Shown here in pieces: positions 26,913 to 36,819 of a stretch of 64,000 bases of DNA. The stretch's first letter is position 1. Every line of letters begins with the position of its first letter. The notes beneath the pieces are model-generated. The model worked only from the letters and a program-made list of their open reading frames with translations, searched no databases and was not told the DNA's origin. Source of the stretch: Nesterenkonia sedimenti (lineage in GTDB: Bacteria; Actinomycetota; Actinomycetes; Actinomycetales; Micrococcaceae); assembly GCF_012641515.1 (NCBI RefSeq), contig NZ_JABAHY010000004.1, positions 21,989 to 85,988 of the forward strand, given 5' to 3'. A program made the translations under genes and the position numbers.

Positions 26913-28766
26913 ATGGCTGGACTGATCAAGCGTGAGGATATCGATGCGGTGCGAGAACGCGCCGATCTGCGCGAGGTCGTCGAACAGTATGTGACCCTGA
27001 AGAAAGCCGGAATCGGCTCCTGGAAAGGCCTGTGTCCCTTCCACGACGAACGCACCCCCAGCTTCCACATCCGGCCCCAGGTGGGCACCTACCACTGCTT
27101 CGGCTGCGGGGAATCCGGGGACGTCATCGCCTTCCTACAGGCCATGGAGCACACCACCTTCCAAGAGACCGTGGAGCGTCTGGCTGAGAAATACGGCATC
27201 GAACTGCGGTATGAGGACGGCGGCAAAGGTCCAGATAAGGCTGAGGTCGGACGCCGGCAGCGGCTGCTGGATGCGCATAAGATCGCCGATGAGTTCTTCC
27301 AACGTGCCCTGGGCTCCCCAGAGGCTCAGATCGCCCGAGACTTCCTCACCGGCCGCGGCTTTACCAAGGACCACGCCGAGAAATACGGGGTCGGCTACTC
27401 ACTGCAAGGCTGGAACAACCTCCTGGGGCATCTGCGCAATAAGGGCTTCCGCGATGAGGAGCTCAAAGACACCGGCCTGTTCTCCGAGGGCCGCCGAGGC
27501 CTCTACGACAGGTTCCGCGGGCGGCTGATGTGGCCCATCGGGGACATGACTGGCAACACCGTGGGTTTCGGCGGACGGCGCCTCTATGAGGAGGACCAGG
27601 GACCGAAATACCTCAACTCCCCAGAGACTCCCATCTATAAGAAATCACAAGTCCTGTACGGGATTGAGCACGCCAAACGGAATATCGCCAAGAAACGTCA
27701 GCTGGTCGTCGTCGAGGGGTATACCGACGTCATGGCCTGCCATATCGCTGGTGTGGACACTGCGGTGGCCACCTGTGGCACCGCCTTCGGTGAAGGACAT
27801 ATCAAGATCGCCAGGCGTCTGCTCTCCGACGACGGCACTCCCGCCGAGGTGGTCTTCACTTTCGACGGTGACGAGGCCGGGCAACAGGCAGCGGTCAAAG
27901 CCTTCAACGAAGCCCACCAGTTCAACGCCCAGACCTTCATCGCCGTCGGCCCCGACGGTATGGACCCCTGCGATGTACGCCAGCACCGCGGCGATGAGGC
28001 AGTCCAAGCCGTCATCGAGGCCAAAACACCCCTGGTGGAATTCGTGCTGCGACGCCGGCTGCGCGAATGGGACCTCAGCAGTATCGAAGGTCGGCATGGT
28101 GCGCTGCGAGCAGCAGCACCGGTGCTGACCCAGATCCGAGATGACTCCCTGCGTTCGGCATATACCCGCGAACTGGCCGGCTGGATGGGCGTGGACCCCG
28201 ATGAGGTCGAAAAAGCCATGACTGAGGCGCCCCGGGCACAGCCCCGCCGGCAGAGCGCGCCTGAGGAGAACTCGACCCCCGGGCCCCAGTACCAGCGGCC
28301 CGACACCCGGGACCCAGCGGTGATGATGGAACGCCAGGCTCTGGAAGTCATCCTTCAACATCCCGCCCGGCTCACCGCCGAACAGTGGGAGGAGATCTTC
28401 ACCGTTCGGTTCACCGCACCGGCCCACCAGGCCCTGCACGATGGGATCCGCATCGCCGCAGCAGAAGCCACCGACCCCCGTACCTGGGTCGAAACGGTGC
28501 GCCAGGAAGTCCCCGAACCACTGCGGCCACTGGTCTCCGAACTGGCGGTCACCGCCCTGCCGGCCAAAACTGAGGCTCACCTCGACCGGTACTGCTATGA
28601 GATCCTCAACCGCCTGGTCGAGCTGAAGATCCAACACGAGAAGGCCAACCTCCTCGGCCAGCTGCAACGCATGGACCCGGCAGCCTCACCAGAGGAATAC
28701 CGTAAGGTCAACGCCGAACTGATGGAACTGGAGCGTCGTCGTCGTAGTCTGCGAGCCGCTGAATAG
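26913..28766 (+). CDS. dnaG: DNA primase
   Basis: Makes RNA primers at the replication fork. The 617-residue protein has the N-terminal CHC2 zinc finger (CPFHDERTPSFH and CFGCGESGD), the RNA polymerase domain, a TOPRIM core with VVEGYTDVMA and FDGDEAG, and a C-terminal DnaB-interacting helical part after a Pro-rich linker near residue 430-480. ATG 26913 is supported by the TAGATT spacing. Confidence 0.97.
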   Translation: MAGLIKREDIDAVRERADLREVVEQYVTLKKAGIGSWKGLCPFHDERTPSFHIRPQVGTYHCFGCGESGDVIAFLQAMEHTTFQETVERLAEKYGIELRYEDGGKGPDKAEVGRRQRLLDAHKIADEFFQRALGSPEAQIARDFLTGRGFTKDHAEKYGVGYSLQGWNNLLGHLRNKGFRDEELKDTGLFSEGRRGLYDRFRGRLMWPIGDMTGNTVGFGGRRLYEEDQGPKYLNSPETPIYKKSQVLYGIEHAKRNIAKKRQLVVVEGYTDVMACHIAGVDTAVATCGTAFGEGHIKIARRLLSDDGTPAEVVFTFDGDEAGQQAAVKAFNEAHQFNAQTFIAVGPDGMDPCDVRQHRGDEAVQAVIEAKTPLVEFVLRRRLREWDLSSIEGRHGALRAAAPVLTQIRDDSLRSAYTRELAGWMGVDPDEVEKAMTEAPRAQPRRQSAPEENSTPGPQYQRPDTRDPAVMMERQALEVILQHPARLTAEQWEEIFTVRFTAPAHQALHDGIRIAAAEATDPRTWVETVRQEVPEPLRPLVSELAVTALPAKTEAHLDRYCYEILNRLVELKIQHEKANLLGQLQRMDPAASPEEYRKVNAELMELERRRRSLRAAE

Positions 28767-28796
28767 GAAAGTGGCCACCAGTCGCGGGCAGTGCGA

Positions 28797-28802
28797 TACC
28801 TT
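28797..28802 (+). promoter_or_regulatory. -10 hexamer of the leaderless lipoprotein gene
   Basis: TACCTT, six bases before ATG 28809. Confidence 0.45.
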
Positions 28803-28808
28803 GGCGCC

Positions 28809-29786
28809 ATGACTCCTTTGGCCGCCAGAAGACCGCACCGCTCCGCCGCGCTCACCGCAGTCCTCACCCTGGGGCTGGCAGTCACCGCCTGCAACGGTGA
28901 AGATAACGGAGCAAATGCCGGAAGCAATCCCTCACCGGTACCCGATGTGGACGCGCCCTCACCCGAGGGAATGCTGACCACCGACTACCCGGCCACCGTG
29001 ATGGACACCGGCGAGAACCCGGAACTCTGCCTCGGCGCCATCGCTGAGTCCTATCCACCCCAATGCGGGGGCCCCCAACTGATCGGCTGGGACTGGGATG
29101 ACCAGGACCCCGAGACATACGAGGAGGCCGAGGACACCCGCTGGGGTGAATACGTGCTGATCGGCGACTACGACCCCCATGAGGGGACCTTCGAAGTCGA
29201 AAGGTTCACCCCGGCTGAGGAATGGGACGGGGATATCAACGAGCACCAGGTGGACTTCACCAGCCCCTGCGAGGAGTTCCATGACGAAGCCGAGCTCGAA
29301 GACCCAGACCTCGTCTCCGAAGAGCAGATGCACGAGGCACTGGCCGTGGCCGAACAGGCCAACGGCTACGCCGGATCCTGGATTGATCAGTCCCTGAACC
29401 CCAACGCCGAGGAGGACATCAATGATCCCGACCTCGATGAGGAAGAGCGGCTGGAACTGGAGGCATCCCTCAACGACCCCGAATACGTCATCCTCAACGT
29501 CCAGGTCACCCAGGATCCCGATCCCGCCTACGACGCCATCCGAGAGGAATGGGGCGGCATGCTGTGCGTGACCGAGGTCGAACGCGGTCATGAAGAGCTG
29601 CGCGATATCCAGCAGGCGTTGATGTCACTCTCGGTAGTCCAGTCGGCCTACGAACAGCCGGTGGAGAACTCGGTGATCGTCGATGTCGACTACGACGACG
29701 GGACCCTGCAGTCCCAATTCGATGAGACCTACGGCGAGGGAACAGTGCAGGTAGTGCCCCGGCTGCAGCCGGCTGACCAGAAGTAG
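28809..29786 (+). CDS. Acidic secreted lipoprotein of unknown function
   Basis: A 325-residue protein with a twin-Arg-free basic N-terminus, a hydrophobic stretch ALTAVLTLGLAVTAC and a lipobox ending in VTAC with Cys at about residue 28. The mature part is strongly acidic (many Asp and Glu) and has four or so Cys, for example in ELCLG, PPQCGG, SPCEEF and GMLCVTE, which could form disulfides. I recognise no enzyme motif. It stands alone between dnaG and ppc. Surface anchoring follows from the lipobox; the role is unknown. Confidence 0.75.
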   Translation: MTPLAARRPHRSAALTAVLTLGLAVTACNGEDNGANAGSNPSPVPDVDAPSPEGMLTTDYPATVMDTGENPELCLGAIAESYPPQCGGPQLIGWDWDDQDPETYEEAEDTRWGEYVLIGDYDPHEGTFEVERFTPAEEWDGDINEHQVDFTSPCEEFHDEAELEDPDLVSEEQMHEALAVAEQANGYAGSWIDQSLNPNAEEDINDPDLDEEERLELEASLNDPEYVILNVQVTQDPDPAYDAIREEWGGMLCVTEVERGHEELRDIQQALMSLSVVQSAYEQPVENSVIVDVDYDDGTLQSQFDETYGEGTVQVVPRLQPADQK

Positions 29787-29843
29787 GAGCCTCCACCTGC
29801 ACCAGCCGAGGGGTTGATACGGTGTAACCCACTGCACAACCCG

Positions 29844-29857
29844 CGTGACAATGGGGT
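29844..29857 (+). promoter_or_regulatory. Motif shared by the ppc and pyc promoters
   Basis: CGTGACAATGGGGT, 53 bases before the ppc ATG; its near-copy lies before pyc at 22826-22839. Confidence 0.35.
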
Positions 29858-29910
29858 CCCGCCCAATACCAGGCCATACCGGTCTGGAGGATTGAGGAGG
29901 ACACTGCAGC

Positions 29911-32589
29911 ATGACCGCATCGGACCCCACCGTGGACCACTCGCGCAGCGCAGCCGAACACCAGATCCCCGAAGCAATGCGACGTGATGTCGGCCTGCTC
30001 GGCTCACTGCTGGGCACAGTTCTGGAGGAATACGGTTCACCCGGCCTGCTTGAGGATGTCGAGACACTGCGCGGGCTGACTATCGCCGCAGTCGAGGACG
30101 ATACCGAGGAGACCCTGGCCAAGGCCGAGGAGTTCGTGGAATCCCTCTCCGCCGAACGCGCCAAAGAGGTCGCCCGGGCCTTCACCTGTTACTTCCTGCT
30201 GGCCAACCTCGCCGAGGAACAGCACCGGGTCCGCACCCTCCGGGCCCGCGACGGTGAGATCTCCCTGGAGGAGCAGAAACCCTCGGACTCGGTGGCCGCA
30301 GCCTTCACCCACCTCGCCGGGGAAGTGGGCCACCAGGAGGCTGAGCGTCGACTTCAGGAGCTGCGCTTCCATCCGGTTCTCACCGCCCACCCCACCGAGG
30401 CCCGGCGCAATGCGATCACCGCCAGCATCCGCCGGATCGGTGCCCTGCTGGATGAGCGCGATGGCCCCCGGATGGGACCGGCCGCCCAGGCCCGGAACCT
30501 CCGGGAGATCACCGAAGAGATCGACAATATGTGGCGCACCGCCCAGCTGCGGGTCTCCAATCCCTCACCCCTGGATGAGGTGCGCACCGCCCTCGGAGTC
30601 TTCGAATCCTCCTTCTCCACAGTCTTCACCGAGGCCTATCGCCGGATGGACGACTGGCTGCAGAACCGCCGGGCCGGCAGCTCAGCACCCAAGGTCCCGG
30701 CCTTCATCCGGCTGGGCTCCTGGATCGCCGGCGACCGTGACGGCAACCCCAATGTCACCGCTTCCATCACCCGTCAGGCCGTAGCCCAGGCCGCCGACCG
30801 GGTGCTGGGCAATCTGGAACAGCGCACCCGCGTCGTCGGACTTTCCCTGACCCTGGATGAGCGGTACACCCCGCCGAATGCGGAGCTGACAGCCTTGTGG
30901 AACCGGATCAAACAGCTCTCCGAGGAGCTGGCCGAGCAGGCAGTCCAGCACTCACCCAAGGAACCTCATCGGCAGGTGCTGCTGGGCATCGCAGGACGAG
31001 TGGAAGCCACCCGCCAGCGCAATGCAGACCTCGCCTACCGGGTCCCCGAGGAGCTCATCGAAGACCTCCGCATCGTGCAGTCCTCCCTGGTTGAGGCTGG
31101 GGCACAGCGGTCCGCCTACGGGGACCTTCAGGAGCTCATCTGGCAGGTGGAGACCTTCGGCTTCCACCTCGCCGAACTGGAGGTCCGCCAACACTCCGCC
31201 GTGCACACCCAGACCCTGCAGTGGCTGCAGGACCCCAATGCGGTGGAGAAATCCGCCGTCCCACCCGAGGAGGTGCTGGAGACCTTCCGGGCCATCGCCT
31301 CCCTGCAGCAGCGCTACGGGGTCAACGCCACCCGACGCTATATCGTCTCCTTCACTCAGAGCGCGCAGAACCTCGCCGATGTCTACCGCCTGGCAGAAGA
31401 AGCCCTCGGCGGGGCCGATCAGGCACCTGTGCTCGATGTCATCCCCCTGTTCGAAACCTACGACGACCTCCAGAACGCCCCCAAGATCCTGGAAGAGGCG
31501 CTGCAGAACCCGCAGCTGCAGCAGCGGCTGGAACAGACCGGTCGGCGGATGGAAGTCATGCTCGGCTACTCCGACTCATCCAAGGACGTCGGCCCGGTAG
31601 CCGCGACCCTGGCGCTGTATACCGCACAGGAGAAGATCGCTGCCTGGGCAGTGGAGAACAACATCCAACTGACCCAATTCCACGGTCGCGGCGGCGCCCT
31701 GGGCCGAGGCGGCGGTCCGGCTAACCGGGCGATCCTGGCCCAACCCCCACACTCGGTGGACCTACGGTTCAAAGTCACCGAACAGGGCGAGGTCATCGAC
31801 GCCCGCTACGGCAACCCCGAGATCGCCCTGCGGCATATCGAACAGGTGGCCGCCGCGACCCTGATGGCCAGCGCACCCTCCACCGAGAAGCGCAATGCCG
31901 CAGCCGCTGAGAAATACGCAGAGCTGGCCCAGCAGCTCGATGACGCCTCACGGAAACGCTTCCACCAGCTGGTCCACGCCGAAGGCTTTGCCCCCTGGTT
32001 CGCCCAGGTCACACCCCAGGACGAAATCGGCCTGCTGGCCATCGGATCCCGCCCGGCCAAACGTGGACTCTCCGTGGAATCTCTCGAAGACCTCCGCGCC
32101 ATCCCCTGGAACTTCGCCTGGGGACAGGCAAGGATCAATCTCACCGGATGGTACGGCCTCGGCACCGCCCTGGAGACAGTCGGTGACCTCGACCTGCTCC
32201 GCAATGCCTATGCCGAATGGCCCCTGTTCACCGCCATGGTGGACAACATCGAGATGTCCTTGGCCAAAACTGATAAACGCATCGCCCGGCGCTACCTCGG
32301 CCTCGGACAGGAACAGGAACTGGCCACAGCAGTGCTCGAGGAACTCGAGCTGACCGAGAAGTGGATCCTGGCCATCACCGGCCAGGACCGGCTGCTGGCC
32401 CAACACCGGGTCCTGGGCCGAGCGGTGCAGCTGCGCAACCCCTATGTGGACGCCCTGAGCCTGATCCAACTGCGGGCACTGAAGAAACTGCGCTCCAGCA
32501 CCCTGTCCGAAGAGGAGATCCAAGACCCCCGGAACCTGCTGCTGATCACCCTCAAAGGGGTCGCCGCCGGCCTGCAGAACACCGGCTGA
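29911..32589 (+). CDS. ppc: Phosphoenolpyruvate carboxylase
   Basis: Carboxylates PEP to oxaloacetate. The 892-residue protein has the catalytic His in FHPVLTAHPTEARR (about residue 160), GSWIAGDRDGNPNVT, MLGYSDSSKDVGPVAA, the mobile loop FHGRGGALGRGGGP, and the C-terminal TG end (LQNTG). A GAGGAGGA ribosome-binding site precedes ATG 29911. The promoter region shares a 14-base motif with pyc. Confidence 0.98.
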   Translation: MTASDPTVDHSRSAAEHQIPEAMRRDVGLLGSLLGTVLEEYGSPGLLEDVETLRGLTIAAVEDDTEETLAKAEEFVESLSAERAKEVARAFTCYFLLANLAEEQHRVRTLRARDGEISLEEQKPSDSVAAAFTHLAGEVGHQEAERRLQELRFHPVLTAHPTEARRNAITASIRRIGALLDERDGPRMGPAAQARNLREITEEIDNMWRTAQLRVSNPSPLDEVRTALGVFESSFSTVFTEAYRRMDDWLQNRRAGSSAPKVPAFIRLGSWIAGDRDGNPNVTASITRQAVAQAADRVLGNLEQRTRVVGLSLTLDERYTPPNAELTALWNRIKQLSEELAEQAVQHSPKEPHRQVLLGIAGRVEATRQRNADLAYRVPEELIEDLRIVQSSLVEAGAQRSAYGDLQELIWQVETFGFHLAELEVRQHSAVHTQTLQWLQDPNAVEKSAVPPEEVLETFRAIASLQQRYGVNATRRYIVSFTQSAQNLADVYRLAEEALGGADQAPVLDVIPLFETYDDLQNAPKILEEALQNPQLQQRLEQTGRRMEVMLGYSDSSKDVGPVAATLALYTAQEKIAAWAVENNIQLTQFHGRGGALGRGGGPANRAILAQPPHSVDLRFKVTEQGEVIDARYGNPEIALRHIEQVAAATLMASAPSTEKRNAAAAEKYAELAQQLDDASRKRFHQLVHAEGFAPWFAQVTPQDEIGLLAIGSRPAKRGLSVESLEDLRAIPWNFAWGQARINLTGWYGLGTALETVGDLDLLRNAYAEWPLFTAMVDNIEMSLAKTDKRIARRYLGLGQEQELATAVLEELELTEKWILAITGQDRLLAQHRVLGRAVQLRNPYVDALSLIQLRALKKLRSSTLSEEEIQDPRNLLLITLKGVAAGLQNTG

Positions 32590-32602
32590 GCACTGCCGGT
32601 AG

Positions 32603-32608
32603 AGTTGA
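32603..32608 (+). promoter_or_regulatory. -10 hexamer of the leaderless permease gene
   Basis: A TAGAGT hexamer in the 23-base gap after ppc, seven bases or so before ATG 32613. The position is given to within two bases. Confidence 0.4.
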
Positions 32609-32612
32609 GCCC

Positions 32613-33998
32613 ATGGCCCGACGACGTATTCTGCCCGGCTTCGGCTGGAGTCTCCACGGAGACGGCAAGACCATCCGCCCGGGCGATGTAGTCGCCCCCG
32701 ATGAACGCCTCAGCTGGTTCCAGACCACCGGCGTGGGCATGCAGCATGTGGTCGCCATGTTCGGTGCGACCTTCCTGGTCCCGGTCATCACCGGTTTCCC
32801 ACCATCGACCACCCTGTTGTTCTCCGGTATCGGAACCCTGTTGTTCCTGGTGATCACCGCAGGGCGAGTCCCCAGCTACCTCGGCTCATCCTTCGCCTTC
32901 CTGGCCCCAGTAGGTGCAGCAACCGCCCAATACGGCATGGGCGGAGCCCTGGGCGGAATCTTCATGGCCGGCCTGGGCCTGCTGCTGGTCGGCCTCATCG
33001 TCCACTTCGCCGGCCCTGCCTGGATCCAACGCCTGATGCCGCCGGTGGTCACCGGCTCCATTGTGGCCCTGATCGGCCTCAACCTCGCCCCAGCCGCCTG
33101 GGACAATGTCCAAGAAGGACCGGTCACCGCCACGGCGACCATCGTGGCCATGCTGGTCTGCGGTGTGCTCTTCCGCGGCCTGTTGGGCCGCCTGTCCATC
33201 CTGCTGGGCGTCGTCGTCGGTTATATCGTCGCCGTCATCCGCAATGAGGTCGACTTCTCCGAGATCGGGGAGGCCGGCTGGGTGGGGCTGCCGGAGTTCA
33301 CCACCCCGACCTTCCACATCGGGGTGATCGGCCTGTTCATCCCGGTGATCCTGGTGCTGGTGGCCGAGAACGTCGGCCATGTGAAATCCGTGGGCCTGAT
33401 GACCAAACGCGATCTGGACCCGGTCACCGGACGGGCACTGATGGCCGATGGTGCCGCGACCATGCTCGCCGGCACCGGAGGCGGCTCCGGCACCACAACC
33501 TACGCGGAAAACATCGGCGTTATGGCCTCCTCCAAGGTCTACTCCACCGCCGCCTACTGGGTGGCCGGAACCTTCGCAATCCTGCTGGCCCTGGTGCCGA
33601 AATTCGGGGCCGTGGTCAATACAATCCCCGATGGCGTCCTCGGCGGGGCCGGGACCGTGCTCTACGGCATGATCGGCATCCTCGGGGTGCGCATCTGGGT
33701 GCAGAACCGGGTCGACTTCTCCAATCCCATCAACCTCGCAGTGGCCGGTGTTCCCCTGATCATCGCCATCGCCGACTACACCATCACCTTCGGAGACGTG
33801 GTCCTCAAAGGCATTGCCGTGGGCTCCCTCTCCGCCTTGGCCATTCACCACGGGATGAGTGCGATCGCCCGCTGGCGAGGAACCGATGCCGGCTATGAGG
33901 ACAGCGACCCCGAAGCCATCGCAACCCCGATCAACCGCAGGGATATCGACCATCTGGAAGCCGGCGGAGACCTCGACGACGACCTCTCCGGCAAATAA
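32613..33998 (+). CDS. Uracil/xanthine permease family (NCS2) transporter
   Basis: A 461-residue membrane protein with 12-14 predicted segments. NCS2 motifs are visible: GMQHVVAMFGATFLVP near residue 43, the substrate-binding ENVGHVKSVGLMTKRD, and GGSGTTTYAENIGVMA. The likely substrate is uracil, with proton symport, but xanthine or urate cannot be excluded. The C-terminus is a hydrophilic acidic tail. It follows ppc by 23 bases but has its own -10. Confidence 0.9.
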   Translation: MARRRILPGFGWSLHGDGKTIRPGDVVAPDERLSWFQTTGVGMQHVVAMFGATFLVPVITGFPPSTTLLFSGIGTLLFLVITAGRVPSYLGSSFAFLAPVGAATAQYGMGGALGGIFMAGLGLLLVGLIVHFAGPAWIQRLMPPVVTGSIVALIGLNLAPAAWDNVQEGPVTATATIVAMLVCGVLFRGLLGRLSILLGVVVGYIVAVIRNEVDFSEIGEAGWVGLPEFTTPTFHIGVIGLFIPVILVLVAENVGHVKSVGLMTKRDLDPVTGRALMADGAATMLAGTGGGSGTTTYAENIGVMASSKVYSTAAYWVAGTFAILLALVPKFGAVVNTIPDGVLGGAGTVLYGMIGILGVRIWVQNRVDFSNPINLAVAGVPLIIAIADYTITFGDVVLKGIAVGSLSALAIHHGMSAIARWRGTDAGYEDSDPEAIATPINRRDIDHLEAGGDLDDDLSGK

Positions 33999-34040
33999 CC
34001 GCCCAACCCCGCCACAGCCGTGCGAGATAGGAGCACCCCC

Positions 34041-36236
34041 ATGACCAAGCGCCTGATCAACCCGGAGTCCGACCCCTTCCTCTGGTTGGAAGATGTTGAG
34101 GGAGATCAGGCGCTGACCTGGGTGGAGGAACGCAACCGGCAGGCTGAACAGGCCCTGCAGGATCAGGAGTTCGCCCGGCTGAAGGACTCCCTGCGTGAGA
34201 TCCTCGACGCCTCAGACCGGATCCCCGGGGTCACCAAACGCGGCGATTGGTTCTATAACTTCTGGACTGACACCGAGCACCCCCAGGGAATCTGGCGGCG
34301 CACCACCCTGGAGTCCTACCGGAGTGAGACCCCCGAATGGGAGACCCTGCTCGATCTCGATGCGCTCTCCGAGACCGAGGGCATCACCTGGGTCTGGCAC
34401 GGGGCAGCGGTGCTTCGCCCGGAACAAACCACAGATGAGGAGATCCCCGGCTACTCCCGGGCGCTGATCGACCTCTCCCCAGGAGGTTCGGATGCCGATG
34501 TCACCCGAGAGTTCGACCTCAACACCGGCAAATTCATCGAACCCCAGGACGGCGGGTTCTACCGGCCTGAAGGCAAGGGCGGGCTCAGCTGGATCGATGC
34601 CCATACGGTCTACGCCTACACCGATCAGCCGGGTCCTTCTGATGAGGCCCCAGTGACCACCTCCGGCTATCCCCGGGTCGCTACCCGGTGGCAGCGCGGC
34701 ACTGAACTCTCCGAGGCGGAACCGATCATCTCGGTTGCCGAGGACGATATGCTCGCCACCGCCGGATATGACTCCACTCCGGGGCATGAGCGGCATCTGG
34801 CCACCCGCGTGCTCGGCTTCTACGACTCCGAGACCTATCTCATCGACTATGAGGAGGGCGAACCCCGGCTGACCCGCGTGGATGTCCCCACCGATGTGCG
34901 CACCGGCTTCCACCGAGACCTCATCTTCTTCGCACCCCGCACCGATGCCCGAGTGGCTGGGGTCGATCTCCCCGGCGGCAGCCTCTATGTGGCCGACGCC
35001 GAAGAGTTCATCCGCGGGGCAGCGGCAGACGAAACAAACGACGACGACGGCGAACCGCGTCCGGTGGAGCTCACCCCGCTGTTTATTCCCACGGAGTCCA
35101 CCTCCCTGCAGGGCATCACCGCGACGAGGAACATCTTCGCCCTGACCATCATGGAGGACGTCGTCGAGCACGTCGAAGCCCACTGGCGGGATGAACAGGG
35201 CCAGTGGACCTCCCAGCGGGTCCTCTCCGGAATCACCGGCTCCCTATCCGTGGGGGCCTATGACTCCCGGGAGACCGACGATATCTGGATCACCGCCAAT
35301 GACTTCCTGACCCCGACCACCAAATACTTGGGAACACTGGCCCCGGTGCTGGAGGGCAGGACCGAGACCTATGAGGTCATCAAACAGGCCCCTGAACGCT
35401 TCGACTCCGAGGGGCTGGCTGCCGTCCAGCGGTTCGCAACCAGCGAGGACGGCACTGAGGTCCCGTATTTCCTGATCGGACCGGCAGAAGCGGTTGAGGC
35501 TGCTACCGAGGGCGCGCCACGGGAATCAATTGCCGGCACCGAGACCAAACCGACCCTGCTCTACGGGTACGGAGGCTTCGAGATCTCCCTGAAGCCGCGC
35601 TATCTGCCGCTGGTGGGCAAAGCCTGGCTGGAGACCGGCGGAGTCTTCGCCATGGCCAATATTCGCGGGGGAGGGGAGTACGGGCCCCGATGGCATCAGG
35701 CAGCGCTGAAGGAGAACCGACCCCGGACCTATGAGGACTTCGCCGCTGTGGCCCGCGACCTGGTCAGCACCGGGGTGACCACAGTCGAGCAGCTGGCCTG
35801 CCAGGGCGGTTCCAATGGTGGGCTGCTGACCGGCAATATGCTCACCCGCTACCCGGAGCTCTTCGGAGCGGTAGTCATCCAAGTGCCGCTGCTGGATATG
35901 AAGCGTTATGCGCAGCTGCTGGCCGGGGCCTCCTGGCGGGCCGAATACGGGGATCCGGAGACCTCCGACTGGGAATTCATCCAGAACTTCTCCGCCTACC
36001 ACCTCCTGGACCGGCAGCAGCAGTATCCGCCGGTTCTGCTGACGACCAGCACCAAGGATGATCGGGTCCACCCCGGCCACGCCCGAAAGATGACAGCAGC
36101 CCTGGAGGAAATTGGTGCCGATGTCACCTACTGGGAGAACACCCAGGGCGGCCACGGCGGGGCGGCCAACCCTGAACAGCAGGCCACAATGAACGCCCTG
36201 ATCTACCGGTGGTTAGGCCAACAGCTCGGGATCTGA
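34041..36236 (+). CDS. Prolyl oligopeptidase family serine peptidase (S9A)
   Basis: A 731-residue cytoplasmic peptidase. It has an N-terminal beta-propeller region beginning with DPFLWLEDVEGDQAL and a C-terminal hydrolase domain with nucleophile GGSNGGLL, Asp in TKDDRVHPGHA and His in QGGHGGA. GYGGFEISLKPRY and NIRGGGEYGPRWHQAA are typical S9 segments. ATG 34041 follows AGGAG. The peptide substrate is unknown. Confidence 0.92.
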   Translation: MTKRLINPESDPFLWLEDVEGDQALTWVEERNRQAEQALQDQEFARLKDSLREILDASDRIPGVTKRGDWFYNFWTDTEHPQGIWRRTTLESYRSETPEWETLLDLDALSETEGITWVWHGAAVLRPEQTTDEEIPGYSRALIDLSPGGSDADVTREFDLNTGKFIEPQDGGFYRPEGKGGLSWIDAHTVYAYTDQPGPSDEAPVTTSGYPRVATRWQRGTELSEAEPIISVAEDDMLATAGYDSTPGHERHLATRVLGFYDSETYLIDYEEGEPRLTRVDVPTDVRTGFHRDLIFFAPRTDARVAGVDLPGGSLYVADAEEFIRGAAADETNDDDGEPRPVELTPLFIPTESTSLQGITATRNIFALTIMEDVVEHVEAHWRDEQGQWTSQRVLSGITGSLSVGAYDSRETDDIWITANDFLTPTTKYLGTLAPVLEGRTETYEVIKQAPERFDSEGLAAVQRFATSEDGTEVPYFLIGPAEAVEAATEGAPRESIAGTETKPTLLYGYGGFEISLKPRYLPLVGKAWLETGGVFAMANIRGGGEYGPRWHQAALKENRPRTYEDFAAVARDLVSTGVTTVEQLACQGGSNGGLLTGNMLTRYPELFGAVVIQVPLLDMKRYAQLLAGASWRAEYGDPETSDWEFIQNFSAYHLLDRQQQYPPVLLTTSTKDDRVHPGHARKMTAALEEIGADVTYWENTQGGHGGAANPEQQATMNALIYRWLGQQLGI

Positions 36237-36276
36237 ACGGTCAGCCGAGGGCGATAACTGAGAGGCGGGACCTGGG

Positions 36277-36725
36277 ATGGCGCGGATCCTCTTCGCTCCC
36301 GAGACTTTCAACCTGGGCGAGACATCGCGCGGGGTGGAGATTGCCCGGGCGATGCGCCACCGGGGTCACGAGGTTCATTTCATAGGTTACTGCCAGCACA
36401 TCGCCTCGCCGGACTTATCGACGCCTCAATTATTCACGGCGGTGAAGGAACCGTTCAGACCGCCTGCCAGTATGGAGTTCCCTTCGCGGGTATTGGCCTG
36501 CAGTTGGAGCAGACCTGGAATATCGAAGACTGCGTCAGATATGGCAATTCCCTGAGAATTCGTGGTCGGGATATTGGGCGCAGACGTCTTGGCAGCATTG
36601 TGCTGCGGCTTCTGGAGGACCCCACGCTGAAGGAACGAGCTCTCCGACTGGCCCAGGCTGCAGCCTCCATCGACGGGCCTGAGCGAAGTGCTGAAGAAAT
36701 CGAAAAAGTCCTCGCTCAGGTTTAG
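36277..36725 (+). pseudogene. Glycosyltransferase (GT1/MGT type), internally deleted remnant
   Basis: The first ~45 codons from ATG 36277 (MARILFAPETFNLGETSRG, then RAMRHRGHEVHF) are a GT1 N-terminus. From about 36420, in a different frame, DASIIHGGEGTVQTACQYG and GIGLQLEQTWN give the C-terminal donor-binding motif through a normal stop at 36725. The ~250 residues between are missing and the frame is shifted, so this is a deletion pseudogene. No function remains. Confidence 0.8.
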
Positions 36726-36741
36726 CCTGACGGGTACGAAA

Positions 36742-36762
36742 ATCCTCCCGAGAGGGTAGGAT
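36742..36762 (+). promoter_or_regulatory. Short hairpin with -10 hexamer upstream of the ABC genes
   Basis: ATCCTCCC and GGGTAGGAT can pair around GAGA with one bulge. TAGGAT at 36757-36762 is also a good -10 hexamer, about 57 bases before the ABC ATG. It could be a promoter with an overlapping operator or a weak terminator of the remnant gene. Confidence 0.3.
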
Positions 36763-36819
36763 AGACCTTGCCTTTGGCCCTTTCTTTTTATCCCCCTGAT
36801 TCCAGGAAGAGACTCGTGC

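Noticed and set aside
32361-32612. N-terminal extension of the permease frame into ppc
   Set aside because: It is an out-of-frame reading of ppc; homology starts at 32613, where a -10 hexamer is placed correctly.
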